The notes under the pieces are model-generated. The model was not told the DNA's origin. It saw nothing but the letters and a program-made list of their open reading frames with translations, and did not search any database. This document shows positions 25,636-35,400 of a stretch of 64,000 bases of DNA, in pieces. Source of the DNA: an uncultured Eubacteriales bacterium. Lineage in GTDB: Bacteria; Bacillota; Clostridia; Oscillospirales; Oscillospiraceae. The position numbers were made by a program, and so were the translations under genes. Every line of letters begins with the position of its first letter. The first letter of the stretch is position 1. The DNA is taken from positions 67,894 through 131,893 of the forward strand of contig URXW01000001.1 in NCBI GenBank assembly GCA_900551995.1, in the 5' to 3' direction.

Positions 25636-26328
25636 TTACATGGTCAGTTCCTGGCTTTGAGAATCCAAGGAGTGCTGCTCCTGCTCTCGCATGCGCTCCA
25701 GGATGTTGGGCATTCCACGTAGGATCTGTTCCTGAACACTTTTAATGCATTGTTCCTGGTCGACAGTCAAATCAACTCCGGCATCCAGTGTGTCGGTGCA
25801 GCATCGATAGATTTCGGTGAGCTGTGCTTCGTTAAAAATCAGCTGTTTGGAGACGAGACCGGCACGGATGGCGAAGTCCTGCTTGGCTCCCGTATAGTTA
25901 TCCTGAAAGTAATGGCCTTGGTTGAGACCTGTGCGGTCACAGCTCCAGTCCCATGTGACGAAATGGACGCCAAGCCGGGTGGGGTGGGCAGCCAGCACTG
26001 TGCCGTTGAAGTCGGCCAGCAGGCGGTAGTCGCCGGTCAGGCTTTGGGCCTGCAGGGGCGGAGCCTGTTCCAGCAGCGTCATGTACTCCCGCACTGTGCA
26101 GGCCAGATCAGTGACTCGCTCACAGGCTCGTTCCCGTTCCGCCGTTGCCACATCCTCCTGCCAGTAGCGAACCCCTCCGCCCTCTGTGATCCGGCAGAGG
26201 GGGAGACCATCCCATTCCACCGGGAGAAGATCATCCTGCTCCGGCTGCGTGGTGAAGCCTTCCCGGCCAAGCACCGTGCAAAGTTCTCGGTAAAATTGTT
26301 CTCTATCCATCTTGTTGTGATGCTCCAT
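25636..26328 (-). CDS. Unknown accessory protein at the element's right end
   Basis: A 230-residue protein, not recognised. It has an N-terminal DREQFYRELCTVLGREGF segment, a helical middle and a beta-rich part (GDYRLLADFNGTVLAAHPTR). It ends SLDSQSQELTM, a clear example of the shared tail. The start has GGAGG at 8 nt. It is the first gene inside the right end, so it may be among the earliest expressed after transfer, but that is inference. Confidence 0.55.
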   Translation of the reverse strand: MEHHNKMDREQFYRELCTVLGREGFTTQPEQDDLLPVEWDGLPLCRITEGGGVRYWQEDVATAERERACERVTDLACTVREYMTLLEQAPPLQAQSLTGDYRLLADFNGTVLAAHPTRLGVHFVTWDWSCDRTGLNQGHYFQDNYTGAKQDFAIRAGLVSKQLIFNEAQLTEIYRCCTDTLDAGVDLTVDQEQCIKSVQEQILRGMPNILERMREQEQHSLDSQSQELTM

Positions 26329-26371
26329 CAGAAAGACCTCCAGTCATTTCAATTTATACGCCCGCGCAAAT

Positions 26372-26405
26372 AAAAAAAGCCGCCACCTGAATATAGGTGA
26401 CGGCC
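26372..26405 (-). terminator. Terminator-like hairpin at the element end
   Basis: On the minus strand GCCGTCACCT-loop-AGGTGGCGGC is followed by seven T. It stands upstream of the first element gene, so it would stop or attenuate transcripts entering from the right. Confidence 0.75.
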
Positions 26406-26417
26406 ACAGAACTTCAG

Positions 26418-26460
26418 AACGAAGTGGATTGTACTACATTTTGGTACAATCCACTTCGTT
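26418..26460. repeat. Perfect 17-bp inverted repeat
   Basis: The arms 26418-26434 and 26444-26460 are exact reverse complements around a 9-nt loop (tacattttg). There is no T-tract on either side, so it is not a typical terminator. AT-rich DNA follows (26461-26510). It could be a protein-binding site, an origin element or part of the recombination region. From 26461 to 26616 I see no gene. Confidence 0.85.
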
Positions 26461-26616
26461 CACAAAAAATTAACAAAATATTTTTTGGAGAACACGAATT
26501 ATTTCCGTATTTTCACCTCGAAAGCGGGCTGAAAAGCGCCGGGATTTAGTTCAAGTCCTCACCCCATAGGGGAAAGGCCGGATGATATCTTTTTCTTGTG
26601 CAGTAAAATTTGGACA

Positions 26617-26656
26617 CGAAAAAAGCCCGGAAACCGCATGGTTCCGGGCTTTTTCG
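26617..26656 (-). terminator. Terminator of the tRNA operon
   Basis: TTCCGGGC and GCCCGGAA arms are flanked by A and T runs, so it can act on both strands. It lies just downstream of the tRNA-fMet gene on the minus strand. Confidence 0.85.
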
Positions 26657-26684
26657 GTGCGATATCTTTTTTGGTCGCACAATG

Positions 26685-26760
<76 letters not shown>

Positions 26761-26785
26761 ATATTTAATTGCACCGCTGTACCGG

Positions 26786-26871
26786 TGGTGCCGGTGACCG
26801 GACTCGAACCGGTACGGCATTGCTGCCGGGAGATTTTAAGTCTCCTGTGTCTACCATTCCACCACACCGGC
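26786..26871 (-). tRNA. tRNA-Leu (TAA)
   Basis: The 86-nt minus-strand gene has the acceptor stem GCCGGTG/CACCGGC, anticodon TAA in ACTTAAAAT, a long variable arm (class II), a TTCGAGTC T-loop and encoded CCA. It is co-transcribed with tRNA-fMet. Confidence 0.95.
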
Positions 26872-26887
26872 GGATTCGGCAAGAATT

Positions 26888-26916
26888 AGGATACCACACT
26901 TCCCTCCGCGTGTCAA
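26888..26916 (-). promoter_or_regulatory. Promoter of the tRNA operon
   Basis: On the minus strand TTGACA (26916-26911) and TATCCT (26893-26888) are 17 nt apart, a near-consensus housekeeping promoter just upstream of tRNA-Leu. Confidence 0.85.
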
Positions 26917-26985
26917 CCCCTTTCCCCGATTTTTCCGCCCCCAAGCCAAAGACCGGCTCCCGCCGGTCTTTGGCTTTTGTCCCGC

Positions 26986-28239
26986 TTATTCTCTCCGCAA
27001 CGCCTCGATGGGGTTCAGCTTCGACGCCTTCATGGCGGGCACCAGCCCGAACACAACGCCGATGACCATGGAGAACGCCACGGCGATGATACACGCCGGT
27101 ACGCTGATGGCAACGGGCGTCCCCATAACGTGTGACATCATCTCCGCCAGCGCAATACCGCTGGCAACGCCCAAAATGCCGCCCATGCTGGTCAGCACCG
27201 CCGCCTCCGTCAGAAACTGCCACAGTATCCGGCTCTGCTGCGCGCCGATGGCGATTTTCAAGCCGATCTCCCGCGTCCGCTCCGTCACCGACACCAGCAT
27301 AATGTTCATCACGCCGATACCGCCCACCACCAGCGAGATGGCGGCGATCCAGATCAGCTGCTTGTTGGTGCTCTCCGACAGGCTCTGCAAGTCGCTGGCC
27401 TGCTGCAGCAGATCCTTGGACTGGTACTTATACTTCGTCGTCCGCATGACGTTTTCGTTGAGATACTTCGCCACGCTGTCGCCTGCGGTGGTCATGTCGT
27501 TGGTGCTGGTGGCGCGCACCGCCGCGTACTGCGGCTCGTCGTACCGATACGGCACCGACCAGCACACATCCGGGATAAACACCGTTCCCGCCGTGCCGCC
27601 GGCGTACATCTGATAATCCTTAAAGCTGTTGATCACGGGCCCCGAGCTGCTCCGGGCAGACACCACGCCCACCACGGTGAACGGCATCCCGTTGATCTCG
27701 ATGGTGCCGCCGATGGGGTTCTCCCCCTGGAACAGCGACTTTGCCGACTTCGCGTCGATCAGAGCCACATTCCGCCGGTTCTCATAGTCCGCCGCCAGAA
27801 AGCTCCTGCCGTAGTTCACCGTATAATCCACCGCCGACAGGTAGTGGTCGTCCACGCCGTACAGCGACCCGCTGAACGCCGTATTGCCCACATACACGTT
27901 GTCGCACCACTCCCGTGCATGGTACATACCCACCAGCGACACGCCGTTCAGCTTCTCCATCTCGTCCCGCATCTCCCGCGACACCGTGTCGATGCCCTCC
28001 GGCAGCGCGGAGTAATTCATGTCGAAGTAATTCTGGCTGTCCGCTGCCTCGATCGTCACCCGCACCACGTTGTTTCCCGCGCCGATCAGGTTCTGCTTGA
28101 TCTGCTCGTTGGTGCCCTGAATGGTGGACACGATGGTGATGATCGCGGCGATACCGATAATAATGCCCAGCATGGTCAGAAACGACCGCAGCTTGTGGCT
28201 CCACACGCCCTGAAAGGCGAGATTCACATTTTCCAACAT
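26986..28239 (-). CDS. MacB/FtsX-type ABC transporter permease
   Basis: A 417-residue permease. The N-terminal MacB_PCD region starts MLENVNLAFQGVWSHKLRSF with the first helix (TMLGIIIGIAAIITIV), followed by a large extracytoplasmic domain (about 40-270) and three C-terminal helices with VTERTREIGLKIAIGAQQ, the FtsX coupling loop. The start at 28239 follows AGGAGG. It is the last gene of a four-gene efflux operon and would work with the ATPase and the adaptors to export peptides, drugs or other compounds across the envelope. Confidence 0.9.
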   Translation of the reverse strand: MLENVNLAFQGVWSHKLRSFLTMLGIIIGIAAIITIVSTIQGTNEQIKQNLIGAGNNVVRVTIEAADSQNYFDMNYSALPEGIDTVSREMRDEMEKLNGVSLVGMYHAREWCDNVYVGNTAFSGSLYGVDDHYLSAVDYTVNYGRSFLAADYENRRNVALIDAKSAKSLFQGENPIGGTIEINGMPFTVVGVVSARSSSGPVINSFKDYQMYAGGTAGTVFIPDVCWSVPYRYDEPQYAAVRATSTNDMTTAGDSVAKYLNENVMRTTKYKYQSKDLLQQASDLQSLSESTNKQLIWIAAISLVVGGIGVMNIMLVSVTERTREIGLKIAIGAQQSRILWQFLTEAAVLTSMGGILGVASGIALAEMMSHVMGTPVAISVPACIIAVAFSMVIGVVFGLVPAMKASKLNPIEALRRE

Positions 28240-28252
28240 ATCTCCCGCCTCC

Positions 28253-30037
28253 TTACACGCCGTAGTTATACAGCTGATCCGCGGTGGCCTCCTTGGTCTG
28301 TGCCCCCTCCACCACGTCGCGCCCATAGGGGAACGCCACATAGTCGTCGATGGTCAGCCCGCCCCGGATCTGCGTATAGCTTCCCCACAGATCCCTGCCG
28401 GTCTGCACCCACCGCTGCTCCAGCCTGCCGTCCTCGTTCCGCACCATCACGTAGCTCTTGCCGTTGTCCTCCCGGATGAACATGCTCTGCAAATACAGTG
28501 AGCTCCCCGTCTGCTGCTGGGTGGACACCTTCTGGTACTGAATATCCACATAATCGTTCGGCTCCAGATTGGCGTCCTCCTCCACGAATATCTTGAAGGG
28601 ATAGTACGACGCGTTCCTGTTTCCGTCGCCCCAGTTGTTGCTGTTCTGCGTGGGATAGTCGTCGATAGACACGATCTTCCCCTCGCAGAACGCCCCGGTG
28701 CGCCAGCTGCTGATCTGCACCGTGTCCCCCACCTTCACGCTGCCCAGATCCATCTCGCTGAGCGTCCCGCTGACGTAGTACCCGCCGCCGCCGGACAGCT
28801 CCACCACCGCCTCGCTGTTGTTATACGCCTCCGTGGCGTCCCGGACGGTCTTCACCGTCCCGCTGAACTCCGCGTACACGTTGCCGTCGCCCAGCTCCCT
28901 CAGCTTCTTGTCGAGATCCAGCTTCGCCAGCTTGTTGCTGATCTCCGTCTCCTTGATCTCCTGGGTTTTCGCGGCGACGGCCTTGTTCAGCTCCTCCAGG
29001 CTCATGGACGCTGCCACCAGCTCCTGTGCGTAGGCGATCTTCTTCTCCAGCTTGGTGATCTCCTCGCTGTCCTCGTAGGTACGCCCCTTGTCCTCATACG
29101 CCGGCAGGTCTGTCACCAGCTGCACGTCCTGTGACACCTTGTAGTCGTCCGCGCCGGTGCCCTTTTCGTACTTCTCCGTCACCCGCACGCCCCAGCTGGC
29201 CTCCACGCCGCCGCCCACCTTGTCTCCGGCGCGCTTCACCAGCACGATATTCGTCACGACCTCCGGCGTTTTCGCGTCTGCCCGCAGCCGTCCGCCGAAG
29301 GTCGTCCCCAGCAGACGCTCCGCCGACAGCACGGAGTTCGCCGTCCACGCGTAGTAGTATACGTTATGGCTGCTCCCGTCGTCGTCCTTTATGGTCACCA
29401 TGGACAGCTCCTTCTCCGTCACCACCGCATCTGGGTCGTAGGGATGGCTGGAATCCTTGTCGTACTTCTCCTTCAGCTCCGCCAGCTGCTTTTCCAGCTT
29501 CGCCAGCTCCGCCTCCAGCTGCTCCTTGTTCTCCGCCTTTTTCAGCAGCTCCAGCTGCCCCTTCGCCGCCTCCAGATTGGCGACCGCTCTGTCGTAGGCG
29601 ACCTTCGCCTTCTCCACCGTGGCCTCCGTCAGCGTGGAGTCATAGCTCACCAGCGGGTCGCCCTTCCGTACCTCGTCCCCCTCCTTGACCCAGACCTTTG
29701 TGACCGTCTGGCTCTGGGATATGAATATCTTCTGCAATTTATCCGTCGTCACCATGCCGCTGGTGTTGGAGCTGTCACCCCAGTAGTCGGTCATGGCGAA
29801 ATCGCCCACAGCGTACACGTTCACGTCCCCCCGCTGGGCGTTCCGTGCGATGGTCAGCCCGCCCCACACCGCGCCGCAGCCCGCCGCCACGCAGGCAGCG
29901 ATGATCAGCGTCTTTTTCAGCCTCTTGCCCACGTGCAGCTTCTCGCCCACGCGCAGCCTTCCGCCCAAATGCAGTCTCTCCCGGAGGGAGGGCTTCTTCT
30001 CCGCCCCCTGCTTCTCCATCCTCTTCTTATCATCCAT
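28253..30037 (-). CDS. HlyD/MacA-like efflux adaptor (large)
   Basis: A 594-residue membrane-fusion-type protein. It has a basic N-terminus (about 40 residues), one helix (TLIIAACVAAGCGAVWGG), a biotinyl-lipoyl-like half (VKEGDEVRKGDPLVSYDS), a long alpha-helical hairpin (about 140-350, with a beta-rich insertion) and a beta-barrel part (VYAEFSGTVKTVRDATEAYN). The insertion makes it longer than typical MacA. ATG at 30037 has GGGAGG at 8 nt and overlaps the ATPase stop by 8 nt. Confidence 0.85.
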   Translation of the reverse strand: MDDKKRMEKQGAEKKPSLRERLHLGGRLRVGEKLHVGKRLKKTLIIAACVAAGCGAVWGGLTIARNAQRGDVNVYAVGDFAMTDYWGDSSNTSGMVTTDKLQKIFISQSQTVTKVWVKEGDEVRKGDPLVSYDSTLTEATVEKAKVAYDRAVANLEAAKGQLELLKKAENKEQLEAELAKLEKQLAELKEKYDKDSSHPYDPDAVVTEKELSMVTIKDDDGSSHNVYYYAWTANSVLSAERLLGTTFGGRLRADAKTPEVVTNIVLVKRAGDKVGGGVEASWGVRVTEKYEKGTGADDYKVSQDVQLVTDLPAYEDKGRTYEDSEEITKLEKKIAYAQELVAASMSLEELNKAVAAKTQEIKETEISNKLAKLDLDKKLRELGDGNVYAEFSGTVKTVRDATEAYNNSEAVVELSGGGGYYVSGTLSEMDLGSVKVGDTVQISSWRTGAFCEGKIVSIDDYPTQNSNNWGDGNRNASYYPFKIFVEEDANLEPNDYVDIQYQKVSTQQQTGSSLYLQSMFIREDNGKSYVMVRNEDGRLEQRWVQTGRDLWGSYTQIRGGLTIDDYVAFPYGRDVVEGAQTKEATADQLYNYGV

Positions 30038-30710
30038 TGTCGTCACCTCCCGACAGCACGCCGTCCCGAATGGTCATGACCTTGGCGGCGTGGTTGGCGA
30101 TGGAGCGGTCATGGGTGATCATAATAATGGTGGAGCCGCTCTCGTGCAGCTGCTGGAACAGCTCCATCACCGCCGCGCCGCTTGCGCTGTCCAGCGCGCC
30201 TGTTGGCTCGTCGGCAAGCAGCAGCTTCGGCTTACCCACAATGGCGCGTGCGATGGCAACGCGCTGGCACTGTCCGCCGGACAGCTGGTCAGGGCGGTGC
30301 TCCACCCGGTCGGAAAGCCCCACCGTCTCCAGTGCGGCGCGGGCGCGCTCCAGCCGCTCCGCCTTCTTCACGTTGCCGTACAGCAGTGGCAGTGCCACAT
30401 TCTCCACCGCCGTCAGCTTCGGCAGCAGGTTGAAGCTCTGGAACACGAAGCCCAGCTCCTTGTTCCGCACCTCCGCCAGCTGGTTGCCGCTGCACTTGGT
30501 CACGTCCCGCCCGCCCAGCAGATAGCTTCCGCTGGTGGGCACATCCAGGCACCCGATCAAATTCATCAGCGTGGTCTTTCCGCTGCCGGAGGGGCCCATA
30601 ATGGCGAGGTACTCCCCCTCCTTCACGTCCAGATTCACGTTTTTCAGGATATGTGCCACGGACTTCCCCATGGGATAGTCCTTGCATATATCGCGCATTT
30701 CCAAAATCAT
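30030..30710 (-). CDS. MacB/LolD-type ABC transporter ATPase
   Basis: A 226-residue ATPase with Walker A GPSGSGKTT, Q-loop FVFQSFNLLPKL, signature LSGGQCQR (Cys in place of the usual Gln), Walker B LLLADEPTGALD and the H-loop in IIMITHD. It belongs to the LolD/MacB subfamily and energises the permease at 26986-28239. It lies 2 nt downstream of the lipoprotein adaptor gene. Confidence 0.92.
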   Translation of the reverse strand: MILEMRDICKDYPMGKSVAHILKNVNLDVKEGEYLAIMGPSGSGKTTLMNLIGCLDVPTSGSYLLGGRDVTKCSGNQLAEVRNKELGFVFQSFNLLPKLTAVENVALPLLYGNVKKAERLERARAALETVGLSDRVEHRPDQLSGGQCQRVAIARAIVGKPKLLLADEPTGALDSASGAAVMELFQQLHESGSTIIMITHDRSIANHAAKVMTIRDGVLSGGDDNG

Positions 30711-30712
30711 GC

Positions 30713-32050
30713 TCAGCCCTCCATCGGCGGAATGATCGCCGGCGCGGAGGCGGCCGCGCCGCCGGGAATCACGGCTGCGGTGCCGCCGTCGTCCGTGACG
30801 GTGTCGTTCTCAGCGGGCATATCGCCGCCGTCCATGCCGTCCATGCTGCCCGTACCGTCCGTGTCAACCTTGCCGTCCATATCTCCCGTGCTGCCGCCTG
30901 CGCTGGGGTCAAAGGTGGCGTCGTCATAGGTGATGCACGTCATGCCCGCCTTCAGGCTGTCGTCGGGATAGGCGATGTAGTCCTCCGCCGTCAGCCCGCT
31001 CAGCACGGGGTACGTGTCGTTCTCCCCGTTGTATTCGCCCAGCTTCAGGCTGCGCTTCTCCAGCTTGCCCTTGCTGCTCTGGGCCCACACCCACGGATTC
31101 CCCTCCGCGTCGTTGACGAAGTAGGACGGCAGGTTGATGGCGTTCTTCTCCGCCTCGTCCTCCTGGCCCACGTCCGGCTCTATGTACACGTGCTGTCCCA
31201 TGAGCAGCCCCTCGCCGCCGCCGTCCAGCGTCACGTAGAAGGGATACCTGCTGGACATGGCGGTGTCGCTGTCGCCGTAGTCACTGCGGCTCTGCTGGGC
31301 GTTGTTCCAGTCGATGGAGTCGATGGTGCCCTTCCACGTCTGGTCACTGACCCGGGAGCGGATCACCACCGCCGTCCCCTCCGTCAGCACACCGGCGTTG
31401 TTCTCGTTCACGTAGCCCTTGATGCGGCAGCCCCCCGTCTCCACAATGGTCATAAAGGGCAGGGGATTGCCGCTGTTGTCCGTGCCGCCGCCTGCGTTCA
31501 GAGCCTGCACCTCACCGTCCACCGGCGAGGTGACGGTGGCGTTCTTCATGCCGTTGCGGTATTTCTCGATGTCCTTATTCTTGGTGGCGATGCTGGCGTT
31601 GGTGGTCAGAATGTCCGCCTTCCGCTCCCGCACGTCCAGGGCGTACTGCCGCTTCAGATCCTGGTCATACGTCTCGTCCATCAGCTTCTGCGCGCTCTCC
31701 AGATCCGCCTGCTGGTCTGCCAGCTTCGCCTTCAGCTGCTCCAGCTCCAGCTCCGCCATCTCCAGATTCGTCCGTATCTCGCTGAGGTCGTAGGTCAGCA
31801 GCACGTCCCCCGCCTTCACCTTGTCCCCCACCTTGACCTTGATGGCGTCCACGGTCATGGATTCGTCCTTTTTGATGGTCGTCTCCCCCAGCGGGCTGAC
31901 GATCCCGGCGAACCGGTCGGCAAGCCCCACGGAGCCCAGCCCGCACACCATGGACACGGACTGGACGGACGCCTCGCCCTCCGCCGCGCCGCACCCTGCG
32001 GCGCAGCCCAACAGCATGACCAACGCCAGCACAAAAGCAGCTTTCTTCAT
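30713..32050 (-). CDS. Lipoprotein HlyD/MacA-like efflux adaptor
   Basis: A 445-residue lipoprotein adaptor. The signal peptide MKKAAFVLALVMLLGCAAGC contains a lipobox (LGCAAGC), so the mature protein is probably lipid-anchored. A lipoyl-like half (VKVGDKVKAGDVLLTYDL), a coiled-coil hairpin (about 95-180) and a beta-barrel (VTSPVDGEVQALNAGG) follow. The Pro/Gly/Asp/Met-rich C-terminus is low complexity. The start at 32050 has AGGAG 8 nt upstream; the frame is open further but without ribosome site. It is the first gene of the operon. Confidence 0.85.
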   Translation of the reverse strand: MKKAAFVLALVMLLGCAAGCGAAEGEASVQSVSMVCGLGSVGLADRFAGIVSPLGETTIKKDESMTVDAIKVKVGDKVKAGDVLLTYDLSEIRTNLEMAELELEQLKAKLADQQADLESAQKLMDETYDQDLKRQYALDVRERKADILTTNASIATKNKDIEKYRNGMKNATVTSPVDGEVQALNAGGGTDNSGNPLPFMTIVETGGCRIKGYVNENNAGVLTEGTAVVIRSRVSDQTWKGTIDSIDWNNAQQSRSDYGDSDTAMSSRYPFYVTLDGGGEGLLMGQHVYIEPDVGQEDEAEKNAINLPSYFVNDAEGNPWVWAQSSKGKLEKRSLKLGEYNGENDTYPVLSGLTAEDYIAYPDDSLKAGMTCITYDDATFDPSAGGSTGDMDGKVDTDGTGSMDGMDGGDMPAENDTVTDDGGTAAVIPGGAAASAPAIIPPMEG

Positions 32051-32262
32051 CGTTTTATCTCCTTTTCTTACCCACTGCCTCGGTGGGGAACTTTTCTCAC
32101 CCCGCCGCCGGGAGAGTCCCCTCCCCCGCCGCGGGAAATTTCTACCTACTGGTTTAGACGGCATGATCGTTTTTTCCGTTCCGTCCTCTTTCACGATTTT
32201 CTCAGGGTTTCCGTCATTTCGCATCTCCGTCCCATTTTTCGCCACGTCGCCGAGTCTGTCTT

Positions 32263-32268
32263 ATCATA
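32263..32268 (-). promoter_or_regulatory. Possible -10 of the efflux operon
   Basis: The 448-nt space 32051-32498 holds no gene. On the minus strand TGGTATGAT is an extended -10-like element, about 210 nt before the first efflux gene. No good -35 is seen, so the call is weak. Confidence 0.3.
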
Positions 32269-32367
32269 CCATGCCACCCGGCCCCAAATTGTGAACACAC
32301 TATGAACGCCCCCTTAAGACCTGTATAATCTTCTGCGTCAAATCGGTGCCAAAACGACCCGGAAATA

Positions 32368-32397
32368 TTGACAGGCACCCCCCACGCGTCCTATTAT
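32368..32397 (+). promoter_or_regulatory. Promoter of the giant multidomain gene
   Basis: TTGACA (32368-32373) and TATTAT (32392-32397) are 18 nt apart and about 100 nt upstream of the ATG at 32499. Confidence 0.7.
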
Positions 32398-32498
32398 TAT
32401 GGTATATGCCGTGTGCAAGTTGAACATCAACCGTATATACAGGTATATTTTCTATTGGACACACCCCATGTCTGCTGACGCCCACAGGAGGGAAAACC

Positions 32499-35400
32499 AT
32501 GAATAAAAAACGCATCCGCCAGATGGATCTACTGCTGCGCCGCCGCCTTTCCGACCGTCCCGCCTCGGACTTTTCTCTGCTCCAGCAGGTGGAAACGGAG
32601 GGCTATATGCAGCGTTTCACCTGCCTTTTCAACGGCTCCCGCCTGCGCTGCGCCGACGTTCTTTCCCTCCTCCGCCCGGACTTGGAAGCCTTGTGCCCCA
32701 ACGGCTCCGGGGAACCGGAGGGCGGCTGGGCGGCGTATACCTACGACTATGCCCGCCGCCTCCTCTTCCCGGAAAAGTCCCCGCCGTCGGACGTTTTCGC
32801 CCCCGGCGCGGTGTTCTTTCTCTCCGTGCTGCAGGTGCTCTTCACCGCCGAGGGGGAGCTTCTTCCCCACGACCCCCTCTGGACCTTCGACTTTCTCTCC
32901 GAGGAGGAGCTTTCCGCCTCCCCCTCCGCCAATTCCTACGCCCGTTTCCTCCGTCTCTGGAAGCGCGAATTTATCTATGAGCTCATGCGTTTGGGGCTGG
33001 AAGTAACGCCCTATCGCACACTTGAGCACATCGCCGGCGTCCATCACATCGCCGTCACCGCCGCCCGCGCTTTGCGCGAAAGCCTTGTGCCCGTTGATGT
33101 TGCGCTGGTTTCCGGTGCGGCGGCGGGGCACGATCTGGGCAAATTCGGCTGCCGCCCCGGCGAGCGGGTGCCCTACCTCCATTATTACTACACCGACCTG
33201 TGGTTCCGCCGCCGGCGCATCACCGACATCGGGCACATCGCCGCCAACCACTCCGTCTGGGATCTGGAGCCGGACTACCTGTCCGCCGAGGCGTTGCTGC
33301 TGATCTACGCCGACTTCCGGGTGAAGCAGCTGCGAGACGGCGACGGGCGGGAGATCACCCGCGTATCCACACTGGCAGAAGCGTTTCAGGTGATTTTGGA
33401 CAAGCTGGACGACGTGGACGGCGAGAAGAAAAAACGCTATATGCGCGTGTACGCCCGGCTGGAGGATCTGGAGCAGTACATGATCAGCCGGGGCGTGGAC
33501 GTGACCATGTCCGGCGGCAACACCGCGCCGCTGCCGGAGAAGCACACCGCCCTGATGACCGACGACGAAGCTCTCCACGCCCTGACGCTGCGGTGCGTGG
33601 AGCACAACATGACGCTGATGCACCGCCTCACCGACCAGCGCAGCTTTGCGCGGCTGCTGGAGGAGGCGCGGGGCGAGACGGACTGGCGGCGGCTGCGGGC
33701 ATATCTGGCGGTGTTCGAGTCCTACTCTTTGTATCTGCACATCCCCCAGAAGGTACAGACGCTGACCTTTTTATACGAGCTGCTCATGCACCGGGAGGGC
33801 GACATCCGCCGGCAGGCGGCGGCTCTGCTGGGCGAGATCATCGCCGGGTTCCACGCCGGGTACGCCAAGGAGCGTCCGGAGGACAGCCGCCCCGACCCCC
33901 GCGCCATCACCGACGTGGAGCAGTGGAGGCTGTATCTGGACAAGATCCTCTACCCCGACCACAAGCTGATGCCCCAGCACCGGCGGTGGATCGGCTATAC
34001 ACTGAAATTCGCCGTAGGCTCCCTGCTGAGTCACTGCCCCGGCAGGGAGGAGCGGTTCCTCGCGCCGGTGTTCGCCTACTACCGCCGCCCGGAGACGCTG
34101 GACGACTACACGGCGTTCCAGCTGCTGGACACCGCCGGCGCGCTGCCGGACGAGGCGTACAGTGCGCGGCGGGCGCGAGAGATGGTGAGCTTCGCCGCCG
34201 TCCTGTCCCGGCGGGAGGAGCTGACCGTGCGGATGGCGGCGGTGCTGCTGCTGGAGCGGCTGTACCGCCTGTACCCCGGCGACGAAAGGCCGCTGCGGGT
34301 GGTGGAGGCGGTGCCCTGTGAGGACAGCGGCACGCTGCGGTATCTGAAGCAGGACATCCTCGCCAAAGGGGACGCGCTGCTGCTGCCGGAGGACGTGGTG
34401 TCGGAGATATTTCTGGACAACCTCAAGACCGCTACGCCGTGGATCACCAAGCAGGCGAATTTGCAGCTGCTGACGGACTTCGCCCGCAGCGGGCGAAGCC
34501 CCGCCCTGCACATCGCCACCCATCTCTCCAATCTTATCAAGGTCAGCGACCGGGTGACGGTACGCCACAGCGCGGGCAACGCGCTGCTGTCGCTGGCACC
34601 GCGGCTCACCGCCGACCAGCGGAACGAGGTGGCGGTGGAGCTGTGCCGGGGGCTGGAGCTGGGACAGCAGGAATTCACCAAGTATATCCCCGACTATCTG
34701 GGGCGGTTCGCCCTGTGGCTGCCGCCGGCGGAGCTGGACGAGGTGCTGAACGACTTACAGGTGAACCTCAGCTCCTCCGACAGCCGGGTGACCGCCTCGG
34801 TGCTGGACACCGTGGGCGTGATCTACGAGGAGTACGACGCGTACCGCGCCCGGTTCCCGGAGACGGACGTGGCGTACCGCCGCCGCCGGGAGCGGCTGCT
34901 GGGGCTGCTGATGCGGGGACTGAGCGGTATTGACGGTGCCACGCGGCAGGAGTCGCTGTACGTGCTGGGGCGGCGGGTGTTCGGCTCCGGGCAGTTGGGG
35001 CGGCACGAGAAGCACCGCGCCTTTATGCTCACCGAGCGGAAGCTGCTGTCGGCACAGGACGAGTTCTCCGGCGAGGGGCTGACGTTCTATTACCGCGCCT
35101 TCATGCTGGGGAAGCTGTACCGATTCCTCACGGAAGAGCGGCTGTTCCACGGGGGCTTTGACTTCGGAGAGCCGCGCCCGGTGGCGTTCTTCCCCGGCAC
35201 CTTCGACCCCTTCACCCTGTCCCACAAGGGCATCGTCAACGCCATACGGGATCTGGGCTTCGAGGTGATGCTCGCCATCGACGAGTTCTCGTGGTCGAAG
35301 AAAACACAGCCCTACCGGCTGCGGCGGCGGATCGCCGCCATGTCGGTGGCGGACGTGTTCCATGTGAGTATTTTCCCGGAGGATTTCCCGGTGAATATCG

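Larger units (their letters stand above)
1..26560. mobile_element. Integrative conjugative element, right-hand part
   Basis: All genes from the left edge to about 26.33 kb lie on the minus strand, often overlap by ATGA or TGATG, and include conjugation proteins (VirB3-, VirB6- and VirB2-like), a Tad pilus operon, two DNA methyltransferases and several ArdA-like antirestriction proteins. This content is typical of conjugative elements of gut Firmicutes. The right boundary is inferred to lie between the last gene (26328) and the tRNA terminator (26617), since the genes beyond are ordinary chromosome. No integrase, relaxase, coupling protein or VirB4 is visible, so these must lie left of the window if the element is complete. 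The exact att site was not identified. Confidence 0.85.

Noticed and set aside
26541..26575. A partial tRNA-like sequence (gttcaagtcc)
   Set aside because: The T-stem does not pair properly and no acceptor or anticodon arm can be formed, so it is not annotated as a tRNA. It is kept only as a possible boundary mark.
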